Assembly (NCBI RefSeq): GCF_008831285.2
Contig: NC_045148.1
Coordinates: 15,664,802-15,728,801, forward strand
Direction of reading: 5' to 3'
Length of the DNA: 64,000 bases
Source of the DNA: Nymphaea colorata
Taxonomy: Eukaryota > Streptophyta > Magnoliopsida > Nymphaeales > Nymphaeaceae
Shown here: piece after piece, positions 1 to 10,556 of the stretch
Layout: each line of letters begins with the position of its first letter
Numbering within the stretch: the stretch's first letter is position 1
Notes under the pieces: model-generated
Database searches by the model: none
The model's input: the letters and a program-made list of their open reading frames with translations, nothing else
Told to the model about the DNA's origin: nothing
Translations under genes and position numbers: made by a program

Positions 1-560
1 AAAATCACAGGAGAATTCAATCTTACCAGTGCCAAATGTTGGTGGCTAAATTTTGAAAGTTTGTTGCTAAAGAACCATTACAGCATTGACATTAGCTATT
101 ATAATTTATGGCGCGGTGTTGGTTTATCTTGATTTTCGTCACAATTTATGGTTCTTTTAATTATACTTTTACATTTTAGCCATGTGTCAATTACCTGACA
201 TTTAGCAGCATTAATTTTTCCAAATTAACATATTCTTATTCTACAAACCTTTTATGTCTTTTTTATGCATCCAATATAATACGTTGACGATTCTACAGTC
301 TAATGGATTAATACTGAATGCTTACATTTATAAGTTAAATAAACTTTAAAATCTTATACATGGTTGAAATTTATTAACTCTAATCTTTTAATAAATTCAA
401 AATAATTTGCAACGTTTAATTTATATTCTCATAAAATTTTATTTTGTAATTACGTATTAATTTTTAACGTCTTTAAAATACCTTTATAGTCAATTCATAA
501 ACCCAAATATAAAAAAAGACGGATGAATTTTTTGATTTCAAAGCAGGCCGAACGTCGCCG
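1..560. other. Intergenic, AT-rich, no feature seen
   Basis: AT-rich sequence upstream of PSRP-3 with no long reading frame in either strand and no recognisable repeat. It presumably includes the distal promoter. Confidence 0.6.
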
Positions 561-568
561 TATCGCGG

Positions 569-600
569 TATATATATATATATATATCGAGAGAGAGAGT
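569..600. repeat. (TA)n-(GA)n microsatellite in the PSRP3 leader
   Basis: A TA run (569-587) is followed by a GA run (589-599), about 100 bp upstream of the PSRP-3 ATG, so it lies in the proximal promoter or 5' UTR. A CTTATC hexamer (613-618), the complement of the plant light-responsive I-box core GATAAG, sits just downstream. The I-box assignment is inference from a six-base match. Confidence 0.7.
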
Positions 601-696
601 GAGAGATAGGGCCTTATCCATTGTGGACGAGGGTGAGCCCGCCGGATTCCTGAGGCTCCGACTCCAAGTGTTCTATCGGGGAATTCTGGGACCAAA

Positions 697-1468
697 ATGG
701 CAATGCTCTCGATAGCATCTCCAGCAACTCCAGCAAGTAGAGGCAAAGGTGCTGCCATGCCTCTTCTTCGGTCGCTTCACCCTCAAAGTCCTTCCACTTT
801 TCTTTCTTTGTCCTCTGAACTGCCGCATAAAGCCATCCATCATCAACCCTTAACCACCATGGTTTCTTGTCGTGCTCTTGAGAGAAGGATGGATTCCCAC
901 AAATGGGAAATCCGCACAGCGGCTGCAGAAGCAGCCCAACTTGGGGACCCTTCTGCGACGCTTGACCCTGAGCCCGAAGAGCAAAAAGAGGTTCTCTCTC
1001 TCTCTCTCTCTCTCTCAATGCTGTCATTTTGCAGTGCCTTGAAGTGAAGATTAAATTAGAACTTATGTGTTTTTCCGATTTCTTCATAATTTATGCTTTT
1101 AAGTAATACCACCAACATTGAACTCTTGAATTCATGTTATGATGTGCGGCCGTATATTCTGAGAGTGGAGCTCTTTGGGATTGCAGAAACTGAAGGTTGT
1201 TGTCAACCCACTGAAGAAGCCAAGGCTTGTTTTGAAGTTCATATGGCTTGAGAAGAACATCGGACTTGCTTTGGATCAGGTAATTCCTGGCCATGGAACA
1301 ATACCACTTAGCCCTTATTATTTCTGGCCTAGAAAGGACGCGTGGGAAGAACTCAAAGCTAAGCTGGAAAGCAAGCCATGGATCTCTCAAAAGAGAATGA
1401 TAATTCTTCTTAATCAGGCGACAGACATCATCAATCTATGGCAACAGAGTGGGGGCAATTTGCAATAG
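697..1468 (+). CDS. PSRP3: Plastid-specific 30S ribosomal protein 3 (PSRP-3 / Ycf65), chloroplastic
   Basis: Two exons, 697-990 and 1187-1468 (TAG at 1466-1468), joined in phase 0 across a 196-bp GT/AG intron, give 191 residues. Exon 2 carries the diagnostic Ycf65 block: [12 protein letters not shown], then [27 protein letters not shown], and [15 protein letters not shown] near the C-terminus. Exon 1 encodes a Ser/Thr/Pro-rich, acid-poor N-terminus that suits a chloroplast transit peptide, then an acidic linker (EPEEQKE). The family is a component of the chloroplast small ribosomal subunit, encoded in the plastid of cyanelles and red algae and in the nucleus of land plants; that role is family knowledge. 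The start is the first ATG after the TA/GA tract at 569-600. The intron donor is followed at once by a CT tract, so the 5' splice site abuts a microsatellite. The gene call and splice model are secure; the transit-peptide cleavage site is not determined. Confidence 0.95.
991..1017 (+). repeat. CT tract at the PSRP3 5' splice site
   Basis: The intron begins GTTCTCTCTC and continues as a CT run to about 1016. It lies within the first 25 bases of the intron, so its length could vary without affecting the coding sequence, although it borders the U1 binding region. Confidence 0.85.
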
Positions 1469-4400
1469 CTGGTTCGGAGCTCTGTTGTTGGTCAGTTGGT
1501 TTTTCTTTTCCCCCTTAACCGGGCGCTCTTTTCCTTGAAAATGAATGTTTTGTCTAGAGTAGTGCACCTATGAGCATTTGAAGCATTTTGCTCATTGAAG
1601 TTAGTTCTGTAGAACTTGCTTCTTGCGCATGCTTTCGGTCCATCATTATCTATTGTCACCTGGTCATGTAATCTATATATATTTAGATAATGGAGATGTT
1701 TTATTTATTACTCTCGGGTTAATGATAAAAGTAATTTTTCTCTATATATTGAGGTAATGGAGAGGTTTTATTTATTGGTAATACTATTTCTTTTCTCTTG
1801 CTAATGAAAATGAATGATGATGTTCCCTTGTAGCAACATCAAGTTGCAAGCATGAGAGGTGAAAGGATTGTGGATGCAGTACAACAAATTCAATGCATAA
1901 TTGCTGGCCAGTGTAAAGGGCTTGCCATTTTCCCTATTATTTATCAGGATGAATAGGATGGTTTAAACGTTTACGCACTTGCGTACATTCCTTCTGATTA
2001 ATTTGCCAGTAAAGGAAGGACTGTTTCTTGTTACGCAGTCGTTTTCACCTAGGCCCTAGTGTACAAATATATAAAGTTGCGTCTATCAAATACGAGAGTG
2101 CTGGTGAAGGTAAAAAAACATGTTTTTTTCTTATTATTTCTGGAAGTGCAAGTAAACTCTTTCTTCCAGAATCAGGCTTTTCAGTTGCACATCTCTATAC
2201 TTGAAGGTATGTTTTTATATAACAGATCCATGTATGTTCATTCCTGCTTATTCATTTGAGTTCCTGGATTCAAGTAGACAACTGATCAGACAAAGTTGTC
2301 ATTGGATTCAAAGAATCAGGATAAGTAAAAGGAAGCATTTGAAAGTTATGCGTGAAGAGAACTCAAATGAAAGTAGGGTTAAATTTCATTATATGATAGA
2401 TACAGGCAAACCAGCAATATCATATAACCAAGAATTTAGTCAGCCATGTATTGAATACTCGTAGCATCTCCTTTCAAATTCTACGCTACTTTGGTTAGCA
2501 ATTAAAGTTTTTTATTTCTGTTACTTAGCTACCTGAATAAAGCCACTGCGTTAACTAATGACATTCTAGCTGTGAGCTATTCAAGCTTGATTGCGCCTTA
2601 GAGCTATCAAGGTAATAGTTTCAGGTGGCATACATTTAATTACCTTTTGTAAAAGACTTATCCAAAGCATTAAGCTACAATGCTTGATTGATTGATTAAT
2701 CTTGGATCTAAGATCCTTATTGGTGGGGTTCCAACTTGATGTGTTTGTTTGCTTTGAAGTTTGACGCATGTCACCTTACCAAGACACATTCATTTAGATC
2801 CATATTAATCGAATTCACAAGCTTTAATGTTACACCTTTCACGTCTGACAATACCACTAGGTGGAGAGTCTTTTCCAACAGTAGGCTTGCAAGGAAATGA
2901 AGATTGCAGAACATAAGAACATGTATGGGTGGTATTGATAAATGTCCTGCTGAACATCTACCTTTTCACCTAGTAGCTGCCTTTCAGCTTGCCAGGCCAT
3001 GTAGTTTCTTCAGTATATGATCTCATGGATTTATCAATTGATAAAATGTTATCTAACTTCTCATTCATTTGAATTATTTCAACTTTTTTTTTTCTAATTT
3101 TCTGCTTATTATCATACTTAACTATTTATATTCTCTTCAAAGATAGAGCAAAGATATTGAAACACGGATCATGATGCTGGGAAGTCGTTTCATCTTCTGA
3201 TTCATTTATTAGAATAACTGTTATGCTTCCACTTTGGTGATATAACTGCAGTTGTTTATGAAGGAAGGAGTGCTGAGAAGTAGCCTGCTGCAGATCATGC
3301 CAGGATCATAAAATCATTTGTATCTTACAGCTTTTAATAGCAAAGTTGTTCAATTGTTGTTTACTCCTATGTATTTTTGTGCCATGGCTTTATTAGAAGT
3401 TATTGGATGAGGTTAACGGGGTTGGTAGAATGGATACCCATGCCAATTCTATTGTGAGTCCAAGCAAACACCGGACAGTGGGCCCCATGCAAAATATGGT
3501 TTCTCGCTGTTCCACCATTTTGGTGGAATGGCGGCAGAATGTTGGGTCCTATGAATGCGGTTTTCTGTTCCTCATATCAAATGACCTCCTAATGTGCAAA
3601 CTGCAAAGAACACTGCATTCTCAAATACACAGATAAATGGTAAGTCCATTCGTCTGGCTGTGTTGTTTCATTGGATAATGTGAGTTGGTTATCGTGATCC
3701 ATTGTTTTTGTGCTTATGAGAACCCATCAACAGCAAGAAGCTTGGATGGATGGATATCCTGAATGGCATAGCATAATGTTTTTTCTTTTAGGAGTCATTG
3801 TTAACTTGATGAGGAGGGCAAAATTATAACTAGAATATTTGCTCTGTTCTTTGCCTTAGCCTTCTATAGCATGTGTGGATATGTGTTCATACTATTCAGT
3901 GACTTTTTAATATGGGAAACAATTTATTGACATACCAAAATTTGTTAGGTCAGGCGGTCAGGCAGTGGATAATAATAATAGTAATATTTGTTATCATCAT
4001 GATCATTGTTGTTCCTTGGCATCCGTTTTCTCCCTCATTTCCGTGCCCACAAGAAAGTCATTTTAGTAGTTTCATAATCGAGGGGTATCAAGTTCCTTGA
4101 TGCGTTCCACCGACCAGCCTAGTCAGGTTTACAGAGCTGGCACGGGATAGTGGCTCACATTAACCTATGCTTTCGTCAAGTTTACAGAACTTTAGGGTGC
4201 AAATAGCTTTTTTCTCTTGTTGAAACCTCCCTGCCCAGCTGGCCCCAGGAAATGCACCTTGTTTCACCTTGCACACGGAGTTGACGCCCATCGGAGTCGA
4301 GCTGCAATTGCCTGGTTGATGGCCGTGGCATGCTCCTACCATGCCAACCCTTTTTTTGTCTGCCAAGATGTCATGCTTTACTCTATTGCAGTCATCCATA

Positions 4401-4660
4401 TGGAAAGAATAAAAAAAAAAATCAAGTTATTCTGAACATACTGGCTTTCTTAATCTTCATTAGTTTTTAGATTCAGGCAAATATGCGTGTATTAACCACT
4501 GTTGGAACTTCTGAAAGGCAAAAGCGGACGTGTCATCACCTGCAGGATGTCATGGTTCAAACTTGTGCCTAAGGTAGGCAGCTAAACATTTTGTTGAGGA
4601 TACTCGAACTACGTTTTTTGAATGATTTTGTTTAAAAAATCCATTTATACATTAGTTTTT

Positions 4661-4663
<3 letters not shown>

Positions 4664-4744
<81 letters not shown>
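4664..4744. repeat. Compound (CT)n-(AT)n-(GA)n microsatellite
   Basis: CT (4664-4692), AT (4692-4712) and GA (4713-4744) runs follow one another. CT and GA are reverse complements and AT is self-complementary, so the whole 81-bp array is a near-perfect inverted repeat able to form a hairpin. Confidence 0.9.
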
Positions 4745-4748
<4 letters not shown>

Positions 4749-5302
4749 CCGTTGTATCATGTGGCTTTCTTGTGCTGCTTGTCAAAGCAAAGTGAAGCAA
4801 TGGAATGGATTTGTAATCTGGTGTCCATGGTATAACTCCATGGACGATGTTTCTTTATAAAACGAGAGAACATGGTGCGGTTTCCTCGGGTAAATGAAAA
4901 GCTCCCCCAGTTGTTCAAGTAGCTATCTTCAATGCAACTCATGCAAAGGATGTCATCTTCACCAGTTTATTCTTCCAAGGTTTCTATTATTTTTTATGGT
5001 CTAGCCTGAAAGATTCTTTTGCGTTGGTAAAAATTGAAGGGGTGCTTGAATTCACGAGTCATTTTTAAGCCACCTTTTAGAGTCATCTTTTAATGAAGCC
5101 TATGGTTGTGGATGCCAAGGTATTCTTTATCATGGCTTTCGTTTTTCTATAGAATGTGTTATGTATAAACTTAAAAATCATTTTGCAATTTTTTGGATCA
5201 TTGCAATTATTAACTATGAATTTGTTTGGCGTGAAATTTTGTTATACATGCATGCATGCATACATACATGTATCATATGTGCATGTGTGTGTGTATATAT
5301 AT

Positions 5303-5372
5303 AAATGTATGTATAAGGATATGGTAGGCTATATATATATATATAGCCTACCATATCCTTATACATACATTT
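5303..5372. repeat. 70-bp perfect palindrome
   Basis: Left arm 5303-5330 (ending GGATATGGTAGGCT) and right arm 5345-5372 (beginning AGCCTACCATATCC) are exact reverse complements, joined by a self-complementary TA run. Every base pairs about the centre 5337/5338; the match stops at 5302/5373. Confidence 0.95.
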
Positions 5373-6700
5373 TTTTTTAAAAATTGCTACGTCCAAACCC
5401 GTACCACCATGCCCACATCAACCTGTATCCACACACTCATGTGACTTGGTAGACATGAATATGGTTGGGTCTTACAAAAGCATATCAGCCGATATACATG
5501 ATTTCTGTCATCTTCACTCAAATGATGCAGGGTTGATGCCTATGTTTTGGAAGGTCAATTGATTTTTGCATGTAGATCGCCACATCGGTAAAGTCGGTCC
5601 ATTTTAGCTGATTCTACTAAAAAGAACGGTGCAAAATTTATTCTCAGAAGCGTAGGCGCAGGCTGATTCTCTTTAGCTTCTCTGCAAAATTATTGGGTTC
5701 TGCTTCCGATGTTGACAACATTTTCCTTAAGTCTAGAGTACTTCCGAAGTCATTGTCCTGAAATCAATCTTTTCATACACATTTTCTTTGGCTTTTTTGT
5801 GGACTTTTAACTGGAGGAAGACATTAGGCACTAGAATAATCATGCAGTTTGGAAATTCCTCTCATTTCGGTTGTGAGGGGCTTTCGAGGAAACAAGCATC
5901 CAAGCAAATAAGACCAAGTGGTTGAGACTTGACTTTGTTTTCTCTAGACCTGAATGTTCTTGGTACCAACAATGAATTGCATTCTTCATGTCTCTTCTGT
6001 CTGCTTCACTCGGCTTTGACATTGCGACAAAAGACGTTTGCTTTGTAGTTGTGAACGTGTTACCGTTGTACCAACTTGGTGACTTCTTTCACAGGCGAAA
6101 ATAAGCTGGGCTTTCACGAGCAATTGCATTGATATTGTTGACATGAGAAGAGATTGTTGGATGAACTCATGACCCGAGACCTAACTGCTGTACTGAAAGT
6201 CGAAGTCCCTTCATCTCCTAGAGTCTATCAGTCTGAGTTCGACTTTATCAGTTGTTCTGGACATGGGCATATGCTAGTTTCATGTTTCTTTTTCCCTCAA
6301 AACCTGCACCACTGCAATTAGGGAAGGAAGATAATTGTCATACGGCTCCAAATTATGGAAATGTTTCCAGGTGAAAAAGGAGAAAACCCACCATCTGGCT
6401 AAAGGCCCAAGCTTCATCTCCTTAGGGTACGAAGCTTACTTTGTTGCTTTGGGAAGCCGCATCTGTTTCGTTTTAATTTGAGCATCGATGATCCACTTTT
6501 TGCAGCACAAAGAGTTGACATTATGATGATTCAAAACAAAAATTGGCCGTCTACCAGCCTCCATCCCGTCCATTGCACCAATCCTCTTAGGGACATTTAT
6601 GAAAATGTTCAGAAATGGTTCACTCAAGCTGGCCCCATACGGATCCTGTTAAAGCTTGATAAAACTTATTGTGCTTTACATCTTCATCAACCTGCTTTTA

Positions 6701-6702
<2 letters not shown>

Positions 6703-6769
<67 letters not shown>

Positions 6770-6793
6770 CAGAGAGAGAGAGAGAGAGAGAGA
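6703..6793. repeat. (AT)n-(AG)n microsatellite
   Basis: A long AT run broken once by a C at about 6755 is followed by an AG run (6771-6793). Open frames passing through it in several phases are artefacts of the two-base repeat. Confidence 0.9.
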
Positions 6794-7626
6794 TGTATGT
6801 CACATTCAAGGTACATGTCTGCAGTGATACTTTCTATGTCTTTTCACGAACAAATTCCGTGAGTATTGGGTGTGCCATCTTCTTTCTTTAAATCCATTCA
6901 CACTTTGCTGCATAAAGTTGAACAGTCCTGCATGTCTTCATTTTTCTTCCTACTGCAAACAAAAGGAACTCAAATTTGAAGATGGCTGGACGCTAGGCTG
7001 TATGCCAACATATGTAACGCATCAATCACGCTATACCATATATTTGTAAGGCTTCACCTCTAGGGTTGAGAATTCTTCGTCATCAAAGAAGAAGACCGAT
7101 GTATGTAGACACGTAGAATTAAGTCAGGGCCAATTTATCAAGAGTTTAGTCCGCCAGAGGGCTGGATTGGAGATTTTTAAATTGAAGAAGGTTAAGATCT
7201 CCGGTGCCGGCGTCCGTGCTTGAACATAAACTTGTAAACTTATACAGTAGCCTGCCTAAGCCTAACTTGCAAAAAAAAAAAAGTAGAAAGTTCATGCCTC
7301 CTACCAAGAAATTGGTTGCATTCCATCGCCTTTACTTCTTTCACAAGCAATCATGCATTTCACATCAATGGTACACGCACAGATGCACATACAAGCAACC
7401 GTGCATAACAAGGTAATAAAGGTGAACACCACCAACAAGTATTAGTTGCATCCAGCAAGAGCTTGATCTGCAAGCTTACAAAGTTTCATGATTATTTGTA
7501 GAATTTTGCGGCATGCAAGTCTTTCAAGAAAATTGGAAGTGCCATGTAAACGACTATGAATGTTTGTATTTAATTTTGGTTGCAACATTGCAAGAGACTC
7601 AGTCCAACTTTAAATCTTGTCCTCGA

Positions 7627-7752
7627 TTTGGGAGAACAGGTTTCATTTTGATTTGAGCAGCTTCTTGCTTTACTGGGAAAGGTGATCCATTGAACTGAGT
7701 TTGGAAGAACAGGTTTCATTTTGATTTGAGCAGCTTCTTGCTTTACTGGGAC
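7627..7752. repeat. Two-copy tandem duplication, 73-bp period
   Basis: A block of about 50 bp containing GAACAGGTTTCATTTTGATT recurs with its start shifted from 7634 to 7707. The blocks are nearly identical and separated by about 20 unique bases. Confidence 0.85.
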
Positions 7753-8257
7753 TAAGAGTGTTCAGTTAAAATTAATCAGATATTTTTCCCATTAGATTCC
7801 AACCAAATTCCTCAGCAGGGGATTGAGTTTGATAAAGAAGAATCTCCTTTCAAGTGTAGGCGGTCTATCCTTCAAAGATTGCAGGAGGGCCAAAAGAAGA
7901 ATTTTCACCAAAAAAATGCATAGACCTAACTTACAACAAATTTAGTGCCTGTTTAACAGAACGTTCGAAAGAAAAAGAAATCCGTAATTACGAAGGTTGC
8001 AATTTGCATGCAACCATCTTGAATGAGCTAAGAAGAAGGTCTAATGGAGGTGCAGACAACAGAACATACATGGGGGATTTAGCCACCACAAAAGTTACAC
8101 TTGAGGATTAAACTGAGCCCAACCGCACATGACAGAACACTCCCTAGAAATGACAATTATATGGCCGAGCAGGTTGAGCCGATCGAGCTAAGGTGAGCCA
8201 AGCACCAAAACATGCGCTAAATTGTGAAGTTTCTGAGCCATGGTTGTCACTTTTCAG

Positions 8258-8950
8258 TCATGGTGCAAAGGGTGCAAGGCCGAGATGTAGGTCCAGCCCC
8301 ACATCCTGGTCAGTGAAGTTGCCGGAAAACTTGGAAAGTGACGGTGCCACGGCCGTGTTGCCGGAGAATTCACCAGATGGTTGTGTTACGCAAGGGGTGT
8401 AAGCAGTGCTGCGTGATTGTGTTGATGGAGATGGTGACGGCGACGTCAGTAGCTGGCAAGACATGGGCACCGGCGCGTCTGGGTTGGAGAACCGCAGCTT
8501 TTGCACTGGTGCATCCGGGTAGCAGCTGACGGAAGATCTGACGGCAAAGCCCGAAGGTTTCACAGTATAGACGAAGGGGGTGGCGCCGGAGGCTGGGATC
8601 AATGTGGGGAGGCCGAGGTACCTGTCTTCGACATAATTCGGGATGATCCTTGCACCATGAGGGCCCAGAAAAGCTGATGCTGAGATCCCATGCGTCCTGT
8701 TGGCCAGACGCTGAGCCCTCCTCATCTCTTGCCTCTCTTTCTTGTGAGCATTTTGATGGCCACCCAAGGCCTGGGAGTTGGCAAACTCCCTGAAACAGTA
8801 CTGACATTCATATCTCCGGCCGTCGCTGGCCGGAATTCCCCTCGATTCTGAAGACACCCCGCTGTTAGGCTCTGAGTGTCCGCTTTCATGGTCTTCTAAA
8901 ACTTGGAAGCCGAAGATTTTCAGAGAGGAACGGCTCATAGCGTCTGCCAT
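8258..8950 (-). CDS. C2H2 zinc-finger transcription factor, ZFP5/ZFP6/ZFP8/GIS type
   Basis: Intronless, 230 residues. An N-terminal LKIFGFQV motif (about residues 10-17), typical of this clade, precedes one plant-type finger: Cys49 and Cys52 in [10 protein letters not shown], the QALGGH signature at 60-65, then His65 and His69. A basic [12 protein letters not shown] stretch follows. The C-terminus holds LDLHLGL (219-225), an EAR-type repression motif. The middle is Ser/Pro-rich with no other domain. Family members act in the nucleus downstream of gibberellin and cytokinin signals in trichome and root-hair initiation; that is knowledge of Arabidopsis relatives, not evidence here. I chose the ATG at 8950 because the frame upstream has only a GTG and the next residues match the family N-terminus. 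A 57-bp TA array lies 51 bp upstream. A paralogue lies 26 kb away on the same strand. Confidence 0.93.
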   Translation of the reverse strand: MADAMSRSSLKIFGFQVLEDHESGHSEPNSGVSSESRGIPASDGRRYECQYCFREFANSQALGGHQNAHKKERQEMRRAQRLANRTHGISASAFLGPHGARIIPNYVEDRYLGLPTLIPASGATPFVYTVKPSGFAVRSSVSCYPDAPVQKLRFSNPDAPVPMSCQLLTSPSPSPSTQSRSTAYTPCVTQPSGEFSGNTAVAPSLSKFSGNFTDQDVGLDLHLGLAPFAP

Positions 8951-8998
8951 GAGGAGAAGAAGAGTGCTGCTTCCTTTTGCTCTAGACACATTTTCCTA

Positions 8999-9000
<2 letters not shown>

Positions 9001-9057
<57 letters not shown>
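9001..9057. repeat. (TA)28 microsatellite upstream of the zinc-finger gene
   Basis: An uninterrupted TA run begins 51 bp upstream of the zinc-finger ATG, in its 5' UTR or core promoter. Confidence 0.95.
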
Positions 9058-9060
<3 letters not shown>

Positions 9061-9560
9061 TTGTGAATATTTACTGGCTGGTGGAAAAAAGATCAATCAA
9101 TTAGGAATCCGAGTTCTAAGAACATACTTAAATACACCAAATTGGTTGTTGCCCAACCATAAGCCAGGAGAGCAAAGGAGTTTCTTAAGAGGAAGCATTA
9201 ATCTTTTGTGTTATGTGACTAATTCTGAATAATATACATTTGTTTTAAAAAAATGAGAAAAGCTTCTTCAAATGAAAACTTTTTATTCATCATTTAACGA
9301 AAGGGGCCTTACTTTTTTCTGAATATCTTCAAGCCAGCAGCAACATTCTGTCAAAATTATCTTCTTGGAAAGAGGTGGTTAACTATAGCATACCAACCGA
9401 GTGGCCTTATGGCCATTGAAGGGTTTGTTGTTATCAAAAAGTCATTTGATTTGGAGTTTAATGTTAATAGTAGCTCATATCAATATCAGATTCAAAACTA
9501 AGGCAAGTTTTCGAATCTGAGATTAAAGATTGAGGAAATTTATGCAATGAAAATGAAAGG

Positions 9561-9584
9561 ATATATATATATATATATATATAT
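9561..9584. repeat. Short TA microsatellite
   Basis: Uninterrupted TA run in intergenic DNA. Confidence 0.9.
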
Positions 9585-10030
9585 CACAGGGCCAATCCCA
9601 AGTCTCCAAATCTAGTTAAGTTGGGCACTTTTGAGGTTGACATGTGTGAGCTGGGTCAAGATGACTATGACCAAGAAGAACAAATATTGATGAGAGAGAC
9701 TCTATGGAAGAAAAGAAAACGAAGTTGCAACTCAAAAAATATTTAATAAAATGTGACACAAACTGAGCAGTTGTGCAGTACTTGTCAAGAGAAAATATGA
9801 CCTAGAATTTTGGTCAAATGATGGCTTGAAAGACTGCACAGGACTTGATGCAAGCCCAGTGAACACAAGGAACATGTTTTTGGGTGCCTGAAATGACCAA
9901 AAATATCTGGGTTGGCGCCTGAAATTACCAAAATATCTCTGATAAAAGAAGTTAGGGATCGTTTGGTAATAGCAATAGTTTATTATTGTTTCATAAATTT
10001 ATTTTAAAAATCGTTGTGTTATCTACTTTC

Positions 10031-10034
10031 TCTT

Positions 10035-10082
<48 letters not shown>
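10031..10082. repeat. (CT)n-(TA)n microsatellite
   Basis: CT run (10031-10053) passing directly into a TA run (to 10082). Confidence 0.9.
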
Positions 10083-10086
<4 letters not shown>

Positions 10087-10420
10087 GAAACATAATAACA
10101 AATTAGCCCCAAAGAGAATTATAGGTACTCTCTCATCTAACATTACAAGACAATATTTCTCTCTCTCTAGCTCATAACAAGACAGTCTGTGTCGTCATCT
10201 GCTTAATTTAAAATTGCCATGGTCCTGTGAACGTAAGGCTCGGCATCGACCATTGACCTTAATGCCCAAGGAGTATTTTTATTTTGCCGAAGGGCATAAT
10301 TTTTTTTTTTTTGTAAGGGTACTATTTTTGTTTGTTTTTTAAAAAATATCATTTCTTACTTTCCCAACTTTCTCCTTACAAGGGGAGCTCCTTTTTTATC
10401 TACCTTTTTTTTCATTTCAA

Positions 10421-10556
10421 GGGCATTTTGGTCATTTCATTTGGATGAGAAAAATTCCAACTTTTCCGCTTTTAGGGGTATTTTGGTCATTTCATTTGTA
10501 TGAAAAAATTCCAGTTTTTTTCCACTTCAGGGGTATTTTGGTCATTTCACATTGAA
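10421..10556. repeat. Tandem repeat, 55-bp period, about 2.5 copies
   Basis: The block GG(C/T)ATTTTGGTCATTTCA begins at 10421, 10476 and 10531, exactly 55 bp apart. The intervening sequence (an AAAATTCCA core and T-rich stretch) is also shared by the first two units; the third is partial. Confidence 0.85.

Larger units (their letters stand above)
1469..8190. other. Gene-poor interval between PSRP3 and the first zinc-finger gene
   Basis: No reading frame here resembles a known protein. The longest open frames are under 140 codons, and the longest (6478-6891) only runs through a microsatellite. The PSRP-3 3' UTR presumably fills the first few hundred bases. Separate structures listed here are the CT/AT/GA array near 4.7 kb, the perfect palindrome at 5303-5372, the AT/GA array near 6.7 kb and a 73-bp duplication near 7.7 kb. 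Confidence 0.6.

Noticed and set aside
614-1087. 157-codon - strand frame
   Set aside because: It is the antisense of PSRP-3 exon 1 and its microsatellite; the + strand has clear family similarity.
6478-6891. 137-codon frame rich in Ile-Tyr and Glu-Arg repeats
   Set aside because: The repeats are the translation of the AT and AG microsatellites, which stay open in every phase.
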